The translations under genes and the position numbers were made by a program. A model generated the notes under the pieces. It did not search any database. It saw only the letters and a program-made list of their open reading frames with translations, and was not told the origin of the DNA. A DNA stretch of 64,000 nucleotides, taken from contig NC_051088.1 in the NCBI RefSeq assembly GCF_901709675.1, forward strand, positions 6,521,693 through 6,585,692. Reading direction: 5' to 3'. The stretch comes from Syngnathus acus (Eukaryota > Chordata > Actinopteri > Syngnathiformes > Syngnathidae). Numbering within the stretch: position 1 is the stretch's first letter; each line of letters starts with the position of its first letter. Of the stretch, positions 11,164 through 24,500 are shown in pieces.

Positions 11164-14100
11164 ACTCACTCATGCATAAAAGCGCTCAAATCCAGCATTG
11201 CACATAAAACCATGCAAGGATCACAGCAACAGATGCAGCCAAGTGATCCAGGGTGCAATCGGCGGATTTTCTGTTAGTTTCAATACTAACTGCAGCTAGA
11301 CAATAACAATCTTTGGCTGGCCCACCTCCTGTCCTTTGGGTCAAGGCTACTGAAGGTTACGCTGTTCACTGCATAATGTCTGCGGAAGAAAACCCTAGAA
11401 CAAGACAGACAGAACATCATTGAAGAAATTTGAGAATATGGCTTAATGCACTGGAAATCAAACAAGTCACTGGCTAATTTAATTGACGTTATTCATCCAT
11501 CCATCCATCCATTTCCTTTAGCACTTCTCATTATGATTGAGGGTGACCAGAGCCTATGACAGCAGACTTTGGGTGTGATAAAATTGATGAGGGAAATTTC
11601 AGATAGCGGTTCAGATACTACACCTGACATACCGCTCTACGTAACCCTTGCCAGGAGGCATATAAGTAATCCAAGTTAATATTAAAATGAAATATTCAGG
11701 CGGCTCGGTGGGGCACTGGCTAGCACGTCCGCCTCACAGTAAGGAGGGTGCGGGTTCGATTCCACCTCCGGCCCTCCCTGTGTGGAGTTTGCATGTTCTC
11801 CCCGTGTCCGCGTGGGTTTTCTCCGGGCACTCCGGTTTCCTCCCACATCCCCGAAAACATGCTTGGTAGGCCGAGTGAGCGCTCCAAATTGCCCCTAGGT
11901 GTGAGTGCGTGTGCGGATGGTTGTTCGTCTCTGTGTGCCCTGCGATTGGCTGGCAACCGGTTCAGGGTGTCCCCCGCCTACTGCCCGATGACAGCTGGGA
12001 TAGGCTCCAGCAAGCCCGCGACCCCCGTGGGGATACAGCGGTACAGAAAATGGATGGATGGATATTCTAAGGATATAAGATATTTCGTGACATTTTGTAC
12101 CTGCGCTGGCTGTCGGTCAATGTGATGCCCTGCGACGTCACTTTGAACTGGACAACGGTGGCAGCGGAACGCGGGTTGCGACCAAGTGTGGCGTCTGTTG
12201 CTTTGGCAATGGCCTGAGGGCCAGTCAGAGACTCAGTTTCCACGGAGTTCAGGTAGAGGACGTTACAGGCTGAGGGACGAGAAGCAACATGAGTGAAAAC
12301 ACAATAGATGCACCTTGCAGAGAATTTGTTTCTCCCATTTTTACATTTAGGGTTGGGTATAATATTAATTGGAAAGTCATGAGCTTGATCACGTAAAAAA
12401 GGAAACTCCAAAGTCACGACTGTAATCAGTAATATTAACACAAAATAGTTTTATCGGTCCATATTTTAACTTCCTGTAAGTGTATTGCTGATATACTTGT
12501 AGTTTATGTGGAGATCGGTCAACTCACCTGCTCCTTGTTTGAGCAGGTCAGCGGCAGTGCTGATGTTACTAACAGGCTGAACCTCTGGCACATCTCCTAT
12601 CAGATCTGACAACATGCAGAAACACAATTATTCAATACAAATTAAGCAATATATACACTTGAAATATTTTTATTTTATTTCAATTACTTTCATGAGATGT
12701 TTATTACACGTGCAATAGATGTGATGAATGCATGAATGCTGACCTTTTTCAAGGATCTTCAGAGCACAGGGCAAAGAGATGGGTGTGATGGAGTGTTGAT
12801 AGACTAATGCAGAAAGACTCCCTAAAAATTAAAACATCTCATGTTGACTCTTCATATGTGGTATTGAAAGTATTTTTCCTTGACAAAAAGGCCTACCAAA
12901 GTAGGGCTCGTTCTGACAGCCTTTAATCTTGACTCCTCGAGGGCCTGTTTCTATGAGGAAGTGCCTCACCAAATGTTCCAGAGGGTCGCCTGCTGTCACA
13001 ACAGAGGAAATAAATGATAGGCCTAAAATGTTGATAAAATAAAATCTTAATTTCGAAACATATTGTTTTATCGGTGTGTTAGACGTGAATGTGCCTCAAA
13101 GAGGCGGGTCTGGTGGGATGGCTTGTGATGTTGTGGGATAAGTGAGCAGTGTACATGTACGTATTTATTCATTACCTTTGCTGCTATGCTGGCTGACATT
13201 AGGAGGAGGTGTTGCCACCTTCAGTGCCAGGCCGTAGGCCCCTTGGAAGGAATTACTATCCCTGATCAGAAAGGTCCCGGGCTCTCTCTCTTTCAAAGCA
13301 ACAATTGCTACAATCAAGCAGAACCAAAAAAATGTTACAGTTTTGATGTAGGGAGTGTCACACCATAGCAATTTTGTTCATTTTAAAGATTTCCTAAATG
13401 TCAGAAAACACAGAATTAGCTGCTCCAGAAGTAGCTGCTATTTGTAACTCCCTAATGCTATTCTGGTTACCATGGTAACCAAAGCCCACTGCACTTGTCG
13501 AACAGGGCTGAATGGATAGTGATTATTTAAGTGAAACAGAACTATATATGCATAAGATTTCTTCTTTAAAATATTGCCTGTCCAGTCAACAAAGGTAGTG
13601 TGATTGGGACTAGTTCCTATTTCTTTTTTATGAGAAAAATCTTAATTGTTTGATGAACTTCTCAGAATGCAATGTGTTGGTCCTCAGAGGGTCCTCTGTG
13701 GAGTTTCGAAACTTACCTTGTTCTCTAGAGATGCCTGGCTTATACCAGAACCTTGAACTGTCCTGGACAAACTTCACACTGACTCTGTTTCCAATCTCAT
13801 GCTCCTCAGACCCAACATCACTTTGATGTTCACTAGGCGCAATTTCTCCTACGGTTGGTGAGAAGGTGACATGGTGCTGATGCTGAGTGTTGCCAGAGTG
13901 GCTCACACTTGCTTTCGGAGCCTGCGCTTCTTCAGTGGGTGACCAGGGTTGAGCGTGGCGTTTCTCCGGTAGGGGCGGCTGTGGGTGAGGAAGCGGGATG
14001 GAGATGGTGGAATAGTTGGAGACGGATATTTGATGAAGTTGTGGGGGGTGAACGGAGTTGTAGTGCCTCTTATTGATGTCTATAGCTGGATTGTGCTCAT

Positions 14101-17100
14101 TTCCTGGGTAGGGATGGTGAGGGGGTCCGTGCTGGACAGGAATGTGGTTGTGATTGTGGAGGTCAGAGCCGCTCATCATCAACTTCCTACCCAGAGTGGC
14201 AAAGCCGGGAACGGGCCTATCTGAAATGGGGGATCCCTCCGTGTCGTTGGATGTGGACAGGATGGAAGACGGTGCAGGGGTTGGCATTGTGTGGGAAGTT
14301 GTACAGCTGCTGCTATGTTTGAGGGCTTCAGGGAGAGAACTCCTAGTTGGGGAAGAGCATCCATTAACCTGCGACGAGGGGCTGGCTACCGAGTTGGTGG
14401 CCTGGGTCTGGCTCGGAGGATGACACACCGCCTGAGTCGATGGGGAAGGCACCGTGGCAGCCTCAGACGGATGGGAGGTATCCAAAGTGGGTTGTTGGGG
14501 GTGGTGGGCTGGTGCAGGTGAGGTTTGCAGTGCAGATGAAGAGGGGTGGAGGGATCCCTGGTTTGACGCGGTTGTCGTCACAGAGTCCAAACAAGTGTTT
14601 TGTGTTGATGATGGTGCACCGTGGTTACAGTGCTGCTGCGACGGGGCGGTTGTCGAAGATGGAACAGTTGGTGCAGTGCAGTGGTTGTGCGTGTTTGTTT
14701 GAGTGAGTGAGGTTGTGTTTGACGGTTGGCTTTTCATTGGTGAGGTGCTTCTGGAGATCTCCGTGGACTCCGGGATGACGTTACCAGAAGAGTAGTGCCC
14801 ATCCTGGGGCTGTGATGCCTCGTGGTCATTGGTGACTGTTTTCCGGATCCCGTACTCTCTCCCTGGACTGGGACTAAAATGTACGTATATGCATAATTAT
14901 TAATGTTGGACATTATCATCAACATATACTTAAGTATAAATATCGGGACAAATGTTCATCACAACACAAACTTTAACGCTTAATTTTAAATCCAAGTGCA
15001 AATGTCAGGAAACATTTGAGATTGCTTCGTCACAAATCTACAGAAGAGGATTGTCAACGTGTACAAAACCATCGAGTTGCAGCAACAATTTTAACATCTT
15101 TTGCTCAGATGTTCAACACCTTTTTTGTTGTGCTGGAGCTGAGAAGGGCACATTTTTGGAATCAAACATTTGTGTAAAATGGGAAATTTGCAATCCAAGA
15201 TTAATGTTCCAAATCCACCAAGGATTTTTTCATTGTCTCTACATTTGTCTCGATATGTTTGGATTGTTCAAACGGATTTTTCAAAGAATAGAATTATATT
15301 CTATATGGGAGCACATACTAGCCCGGCAAGTTCTGAAGCTAACGTGGATCAAGTTTCAACTGGATCCAATCCAGACAATACATTTGGAAGTTATTTAAAT
15401 TTAACTCATGAGAAGGGGCTTCCCAAAACTGTTCCTACATAGTACATACACAGAAACGTGAAAGTAGTGTGATGAAAGGTTAGTAATATAGGATTCAGTT
15501 TATCTGAGTGCTTGTTGTTTGAATACAAACAACTCAATATTTGCAATCATACACTGTCTTGGATTTTGTCATCACAGAAAATCTATTGAATCAGGATAAT
15601 ACCTTTCCTGTGGACGTAGAGGACTGCTGGTATGGACGGGAGTGGACGGTCCAGACATGTCTGATGGAGTAGAACACGCACCGTGTCGCTCTCTGTGACC
15701 CCTTTTAAAGGAGCCATTGGTGATGTGGTCCCTCCAGCCCACGCTTTCACCAGAGTTACGAATGACATCTACACAATGACAAAATTCGGTCGCAATAAAT
15801 AAAACAGCAATAAAATAATGTGCTAACTGAAAAGCGTGTCTCACCAGTGTTTGAGTCAGAGTTGTGTTGTGTGTCTCGATGGTGACGGTGGTGAGTGTGA
15901 TTATGTTCAGATGACCCGTTGCTATGGCTACAGGGCCCCATCATGGAGGACGCAGGTGGCAACGGCGAAGTGGACTCAGACTGGTAGCCTGAGGCGTAGC
16001 CCCTGCTTTCAGACGGCGACGGCTGGTACGGTGAGCAGGGGCACGCCTGCCGGGGTGTTTGGTAGCCGCTGCTACTGCTGCTGTACTTGAGGTCAAGGTG
16101 GGAATGAGCGTGGGACCGTGACGCCTCTGGATAGGCAGGATGACATGATGGCAAAGGGTCAAAGTTGAAGGCAGGGAGATTGTGACCCTGTGGCCCATAG
16201 GAGGCCATGGTATCCCTCTTGTGCCAATAATCCGCCTCTCTCTCCCTCTCCCATTGGAGATCCTCTCTGTCTCGCTCCCAAGGAAGGGAGAACTCTCGGC
16301 CACGCCTCTCCCAATGACTCTCTGATCCTCCTCGAGCTAATTCTGCCTCCCTGGGTCTTCGTAACCCCGTCTGTTGAAGCTCAGCCTCTCTGTCCCAGTG
16401 ATAGGCGTTGCCCCGATCAAGCCTCAGGCTGTGATAGGCTGCCGACGCCTCTTCTCTCCTGATGCTGCAGTCCCTGCAAGAGCAGCCAGGGGGCGGCAGA
16501 CCTTCCATTAGCATTACTTCTTGATAGGGTGGGCTGGTGGAGGATTTAGGGTGGTGAGGGTGGGGATGGTGGTGGCTGTGAGCAAGAGGAGGAAGATGGT
16601 AGGGACTGTAATCATCCTCTCGGCAGAAGAGGCGAGCTGGTGCAGACAGCGGATAATGAGAATGATTGTGAAGGTCAAGTGAAGGGTAGGGGCAAAGATG
16701 ACGTGACGAGGTAGCTTCCGAGCAGGAGTGGTGCAGGCAGTGTTGCTGGTTGCTCTGGCGATCCCACACCAAGTCTGGTGGTGGGAGGGACTGCTGGGGG
16801 TGTGGACTGTAGTGCTGGCACAGGTCCATGTGAGAGGGAGGAGCAGCTGAGTTGGAAATGGGAGGAGTCGCGCCATGGTGCCCATTGGTACCAGGAGCTC
16901 GGTCAAGGCAGTAACCGTTTGGCATTAGGAGGGTGCGGTCACACCCGGGTTCTGCGCAGCGCTGGGACCTGTATCCATCTCGGCAGGAACAGGACCGGCT
17001 GAGCCTCAGCGTCCCGGTTTGTTCCGAAGGTGACGAATCGCCGTCATCCAGAATGGCCGTCTCTCGCTCGGCATCCCTCCTTCCCTCAATGCCTCCAAGA

Positions 17101-20100
17101 AGACGCTCAAGCTCCTCTCGTTCTTGCCTGGTCGGAGGCGGTGGACGTAATGTCTCTTCATGGAGATCGGGATGGATGGAGGATTGGATGAAAGGGCTAG
17201 AGTGTGCCGAAAGAGCGGAATCAGAGCGATGAGAGAGGAATTGATCGGGTCTATCCTCTGCTCCAGGGCTGCTGCCATTGGTTGAAGAAAGAGAGCCAGA
17301 ACTTGGACCCCGTCGCTTCTTTATCTGCGCATAGAGACTGCCATCGAGAGGACCTCTTGTGTGGGCAATATCTGTGACAGAAACACAGCACTTGGTTTAT
17401 TACTCATAAAGTATAAACGATTGGAACCTGAAGGGGTAATCCCAAGTGATAAATAAAGTTGAGTCTAAGTCTAAGTCATGCTCTATGTGTTGGTAAAAGT
17501 CAGAATCAACTATTTCAGTCCACTACAAGCCAAGTGATAGTATTGACTTGAGTGCTCACATAATACATTCGGCGCTATTCCACTTTAGTTGTGTAGGAGC
17601 TGCTAACAGATATGTACGTATGTATAAACGTTTGCCAGCTGTCAAGTGAATTGAGAGGAAAATCTAAGTTGTAATTTTGCATCTTGATATTTGTTAATGG
17701 ACTAACTCTTAACTTGAATGTCTTGCACTATTGTAGACACCATTTGTCAGCATTCGGTAGAAATAGCACTTTAAGTTGGCCTTTAAATATCTTTTACCCT
17801 CAAGACTGTCCTGGTATCGCTGGTTCAGGTTTTCGTAAGAATCCCAGCGAACTACAGGGTCAGCAGTGTTGTAATCGACAGTGACAGCTGGGTCATTTTT
17901 GTGGTACTCACGACCTGTGGAGAGATGTAACACTTGAGTTTAAACATTGAGTCAGTCGATATTGCCATATGAGTACGGAGTTAGTATTAAAAAGGGGCAG
18001 GGGGGGTGGAGTGGAAAGTAAAGATACATTGCCACAATGTCATACGATTTACTCATCTGCCAATGATAATAATAACCATCTCGATTAAATGTCCCGCAGT
18101 AGAAAAATCAGTCAAGTTCTAGTTTACTGTTCCAAATGTTACTATGAAGATCTGAATTAAACAGTCCCCCAAATATGCTAATATGGCAGGAAATTGCAGT
18201 GAACTATGACAACAAACAGGGTAGTACTTGAGCATGAAGAGGAACTTTTGATGTGGTTTGGGTTGGGAAGGTCAGCTGGGTTTTTTTTTATCCGCTGAGA
18301 ATGACTTGATTCCGCACGTAATGCTTTGCTAATATAATCTTCCAATATTATTTGAGGTGCCTGTTTGGCTTTGACACTGACATTGATTTGTCTTGTGATT
18401 CTGAATCAGAGATGAACTGGAGATTATTATGTCAATGAGTGCACTGACCTTTGATCTTCTCAGGTCCAGAGGAAAAGACAAACTCCACTGTGGCATCCAA
18501 TGGAAAACGTTCATCTAGGGGAGAAAACCAGGAAAAACATGCATAACTGCAAAGATAGAGCCATAAAGACCAGGAAGATTAGCGATTCAGATCATCGACA
18601 CAACATCAGAACATTCACAGTAGATCATATCTCCTCATGATATCATAAATGTTGACAGTAGTCTGTAATTCAATTGTTTCCTCTAGTACAAACTAATATC
18701 TTCCACAGATGTGTTCTCAGTTGCATAAAACCACAAAAGTGTATTTAAGTACATCTGTGACACTTCATTGACTGTAACTTGGGGTCTACCCTTACCATAC
18801 AATTTCTGTATTGTTCTATGCTGAACAAACGCAATCGGAGAACTGTTGAAACTGAGAAATTGTTTGGTAGTGGAAGACCCCAAGTGAACCCTGCTAACAA
18901 TTTCTAATATACAGTACTCATTAGGGGTGCAACGGTACAACAGTCTGGGATTAATGTAATTAATAATGATTTCGACACTTTAAACCCTAACGCCTAACCC
19001 GAACCACTAGCCCCTAACCCTTAACCCCTTACACTAAACCTAACTCTAACCCCTTCTAACCCAAACAAAGAGCCCCTAACAGGCACATACACATACACGA
19101 TGGCCTGTAAATGCATCCGTGTAAAATGAAGTACCGAAATCCCGCGTAAGGCGCATTGTCCCGTGCAAAGCGGACCCAAATGTTCAGTATTTTGCCATGT
19201 ACCGTTGCACCCCTAGTGATGAAGGTACCTGTACAAGCGTCGTCCAATTCTCCTTTGCCAAACCATAGCTGGGCTCCATGGATGGTGCAAGTGTGGAACT
19301 GGAGCCTGAACACATTGTCCCTGTCAGCACTTTGGGCTCGTCGGTGGTAACATTTGACCTGCAGGGAGCAGCAGTGGGTGAGGCCAACGCAGTACAGCAC
19401 ATGGTTGAAAACGTATTATTATGCCCTTTCACAATAGAGACAAAACACATCTTGACAATAAATCTGTTATGCCTGATTTGATCACAAGATTCAGGGGTGC
19501 CATTTATTGAACATTGAGGTAAACAAGTGATGAAGAGGCAGTATTTTCCCATTACGTGGGGACTGCTATTTATGATATACAGAAAAAAAAAAAGCCTCTG
19601 CTCTTCTTCAATTGTGATTTTATTTTGTTTCGTTTTAGAATTCATTTTGACGGGAATAAGAAATGCTAACGAGGTAGAATTTCTAAATCCAAGATATTTT
19701 CTGTATAATGTGTAAATGGCATTTTGGCAGGAAAATATTTATAGATGAAGCCAAAACCCAAAAGAACAACCAAAATACGTTTTAAGTGGTCATACAGTAT
19801 TGCATTACTGAAGGAAAAACTAATTAAGTCTGGGGTGGTCTGTTTAGTTGACGACTACTTTTTCATACATTGGCAGTGGCAGGAGTCCACGGACTGCCAT
19901 ATTTAGTAAATGTTTGTTTCTGATAATGTCACGGTATCTACTTCATCTTGGTTTCTCTGTCATTTCCTCTCAGTGTGAACTCACCATGATGTCACCTTTG
20001 AGCAATAGTGCTGGTTCGATGGTCACGCACAGTCGCCTTCCCCCGCTTCCTTGAAGGTCACTGTAGACCAAACAGGGAGAACAACACATGGTAGACTTTG

Positions 20101-21482
20101 TGACGATGTTGTGCCACAATTGAATGATGTGTTGACTTAATGCTTCACCTTAAACGGATGCTTAATTTTTCATTTTTACCATAGGGCGTGTGGTGCACAG
20201 GAAAAAAAGGTGGTGCCACTAATCCGCTGCTCGACATTTACTTTACAATATTTTTGTAGAAATAAATGCCTTGCCTATAATAGACACCAAATACTCCATT
20301 TAGGTAACGCAAAGCTCCTGGACAAAGAAAAACGAAAAACTGTATGAAAGAACAGCATCTAGTGAATCGAATCTGGTGGAGCATTGTGACAAAAGATGAG
20401 AAATTAATGAGTTTGATTGTTTTTTTAGAATTATTTCGATCTTGCCTACACATGGAAATGAAGGGAAGGCTGTGACATTTGAACATAATGCTGGCTCACT
20501 TGTTTGTTGATTGAATTGAAAAGAACAAGAGTCAGCAGCAATTAACTCAGAGACAAAGAGACTATTGCTACGTATCGCTATAAGAGAAATATTCACATTA
20601 TTTTTTTGCCACGATACTCACTATATGCCTGAAGTGTAGACCAACTGCATGGACTGGTAGATCTTTAGGAAGGGATAGTAACCTGTAGAGACATTCGGAC
20701 AGATAGATGATCAGCATGAAGTCAGAGGAATGTGCTGACCGCCATTCTTCCATCCTGATGGAGTTCATCATCAGATTAAAGACAAACACTCGTGTCTGTG
20801 TGGGTGATGTGCTGAATGTGAACAACTATGACAGTGTACGTGGTTAGCATTGCTGGGATTCAGCAGGAAGACCTGTTGATACATAATTCCCGCACACCAC
20901 ATTTTAAAATTTGTTGGACGACATGGATCTGACAAACTCAAATCATAACATGATCATGCCCATCCCACCTGATGGAGACCTTGGCTCTTAATCTCGCTTG
21001 TCATAGCTGTAGCAGTGCTATCAACGCAAGTAAAAACAAACCTTCTGCTTGGAAGTTGGGTAGTGACGGGATGAGAACTTGATGGAGGAAGAGTGGGCTG
21101 CTGTTCATCTTGATGGCTCCTGACAGAAGACCTCCAAAGTAATAGATATATCTGAGAAAGATGTAAAACATGTTTGCTTGAGTGAAAGTATTCACAGGAA
21201 TCAGAAGATGGAAAGTGAGAACAATTTATTCACAATTATCAATTGTCCACGGACAGGGCAAGCAAAGAGAATACAGTCAAAGGGAATAAGAGCTGCCGTA
21301 GCCTCAAACAAAGTTCACCCCCAACCCCTGACTCTGTTTCCTCATCGTCTACCTGTTTTGGGATGGCTGGAGAGAAGTGGACACCTTATCTTCACAGAAC
21401 TTCCTCATGGCAAGAGTACTGAGAGCTTGGTCCGCCCTGTACAGAAATGCAAGAACATAAGCTTGCGTGCGTGTGCACACAC

Positions 21483-21562
<80 letters not shown>

Positions 21563-24500
21563 GCACAAGCGCTTTCAACAGAAAATTTCCATGATGGGTC
21601 TCACACCAGACACTCTTCATGCCAGAAATGACATGGAGAGGATACAGCTGGCACTGGCCACAGGATTCCAGTGTTCCTGTGCTAAAGCCACAAGGTTTAA
21701 TTCATCAAACTTCTCAGGGAGGTCAGAATGGAAATGCTATGTTTTTGCACATTGAGGAAAGCTTTACATGCATGAGGGAAATCACCTACATGTGTGACAA
21801 TGACAATAAAGATCTATTCTATTCCACAAATTGCAGCTTTGTTGTTTGTCATTAAATTTAGGGCTTGGGAGTTTTATTACCCTTAGGTCTTTACATTAAC
21901 TTACACTTATCAATGCTAAAATGTGTATTGAAAAAATGTCTGTACGGTCAATGACCATTTTTGACAGCAAAGGTTCCATTCCCATTCAACAGCTACCAAA
22001 TGAAAATGTACTTTAGATCAGGTTTGATGAACTATAAAGCAAAGTTGATGTTTGAGACACTCACCCTGCTGAGATCTTGCTATAGTGCATGTAGGCTGCA
22101 ATGATCACTCCTGTTTTGCCTTTGTTACCCTGCAGGAGGAATAGCAACAACAATGTAAAATATATTTATAGTATAACGCATTCATTTTGTAAGCTTTGTA
22201 CATAAGATTTGTAGTTAAAAGGAGTTTATTTTGACGTTTTTTAACGTGCAATCAGACTCATACCCGAGTGACTATGCTCAAATTATCAAGCTCTCCCCAT
22301 GATTTTCTTTTCCAAACATCCTGAAGCATTCCAAGAACATTCCAGCATCAAATTCCTAATGCAACCCCTCCAGATAGCAGAAAGGAGGCTGCAGCACTGC
22401 ACTCACAAATTAAGCTTGTTAGTCAGAGTACGCTTCTCAGTGAAGGGCTCTGCATTGCCCAAAGAAGTTGTTTACTCCCATCTTCACTGTGACTTACAGC
22501 CGGGAGTGAATTACTGGAAGGTCAGCACATCACAGATATGGTCTGGGTTCAGGATTTAAATTCTCCCTGATCGAAACCATAAACATTCTGGCCAAGCCGC
22601 TTAGTGCTTGGGCACCCTTCTTATTGCTCGTCTCTGAGCAGTTATCGTTTCTCCGAATATTTGTTACAATCTTTGCATGGTGGTATGCACAGGGTTATAT
22701 CCAACTTCCTCGTCATAATTTGAAAACGTTTTGCCCTACATTGAATTTTTTCAAACGAGTACATCAGTGCATTTTCAATCCTGGGAAATGCCTAAAACAT
22801 CTGTCTGAAATAGACAGTGAACCCATGAACTCTGACCTTGCAGTGCAGGACCACCACGTGCTGGGGGTCAGAGGTCAGCCACGTCTCCATGGCCTTACAT
22901 ATGGCGCAGATTTTGTCCAGCGGTGGAGCGTGCATGTCAGGCCAGCCAAAGTCATGAACCTATTGTTGGACATAGCCGGAGGAAAGGATCATGTGAGAGG
23001 AGGAGAGTTGAAGAAAGGTTGATGAAATGAGAAATGCAGCACGTAACGCTACCTTTGGATTTAGTCTGCTCATATCATGGCGCCTTTCGGAGAGATTGAG
23101 GAGCTGAAATGGAAAAAAAATAATCTTGATTGATCGATGTGATATTAATTCAACACTGTACAATCATCTAAGATGTTCTTTGAATATTTTCTCAAATCTA
23201 GCTAAATAAGGTGAGTAAGAAAAAAAAGTAAAGTTGGAGTTCATTGTATTGTGCAAGTTCCATGAAATGCTAAATATCTGCCGACCCGATCCAGCCAATC
23301 AGATCTGTGTAAAGTTTATAAATGGCATGATATGCATAAAACAGGGACTAGTCATAATTTGCCTGCTGTGTCTTCCTCACCAGATACTTGTCTTGATGTT
23401 TGGACTTGAGCATGGCGGCCACCTCCTTCAGGTTGAGGCGATAGCGCTGCTCCTCCAGCTTGGGTGGGAAGAAGACGGAGATGATCCTCTCTGTGATGTA
23501 GGTGAGGTCAAAGTCGTAATGGCGCTCCATCACTCGCTCCATCACACGGTCCGCACTGAAGCTCCTGCGTAACGTGGTGAGGATTGAGATTACTGAAACT
23601 TGTACAGGATGTGCCATCTTGACATGAACATGCCCATTTATGAAGTTATGACCACCAAAACAAACTAGTAAAATTAACACGGGCTTAAATCTAAGCGTCT
23701 ATAATGAAGGAGAGGTGACTGATTGTGAGAAAAAGAGGGCAGTAATAAAAGTAAAGTGCAAGACACAAGCAGAAGAAAGCCCAGGCAGAAATTCCTCTCT
23801 TTAGAGGAAAGAACTCATGGGCCAGGTCATAAATGGAAGAATGAGACGACCTTTACCTTGGCAGGGTGTTCCTCTGCTTGGTGTAAGTCAAAGACTTTGT
23901 GGAGCCCTGGAGAGAGAATCCGATTAAAACATGCAATGGGGGGAAAAAAACAACTGCTGTTTTCTATGAATAGAAAATGAATGTGATTGATGCTGCTGTC
24001 AAGCTTAAAATTAAGAAATGAATCACTCATCATCACAGCAACCAAGGGATGCAATGAAAAAATGGCAACATAGAGGAGTGTAACGTGATTGGACTCTGAT
24101 TCTGATTCCTGAAACAATTAAGAAAAGTGTCTAGACTGAGAAAACGTCTTGTAATACAATTTCATTTATTGATATATAAAGACATATTGTTTCTGAGTGA
24201 ATATGAATCTAAATGACAAAATTACAATGACTGTAACACTAAAGATAATGGGGGAAACAGATGAAATGGCAACGTGAAAAAGTAAATGTTTTGCCATTCA
24301 CTGGACTTCAATATATTTTACAAAGTTGCCTCATCCATCCACTGACACAATGATGGGTCACTTGGGATTTCAATACCACTTGAGCTATCCCTGCCTCGTG
24401 GCCCCTGTCTGGAGAATGTAGACGGACAGAGAGAGAACTTAAAGATGCTTACCAGGTGCTGGGCATTTCGAGACGGAGCTGTCCCTCTGCGTTGCTGGAA

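Noticed and set aside
11687-12125. Open frames inside the SINE at 11698-12061
   Set aside because: The same frames recur in the other SINE copies (27663-28054, 54850-55201). They come from the element's GC-rich body and not from a gene.
13985-17232. Many plus-strand frames opposite the tns2 linker exons
   Set aside because: They are antisense to well-supported coding exons and reflect the Pro/Ser/His-rich composition.
21178-21755. Open frames rich in Thr-His or Cys-Val across the CA/TG runs
   Set aside because: These are translations of a dinucleotide microsatellite. The same holds for frames at 10976-11207, 34661-34949, 39257-39511 and 40308-40778.
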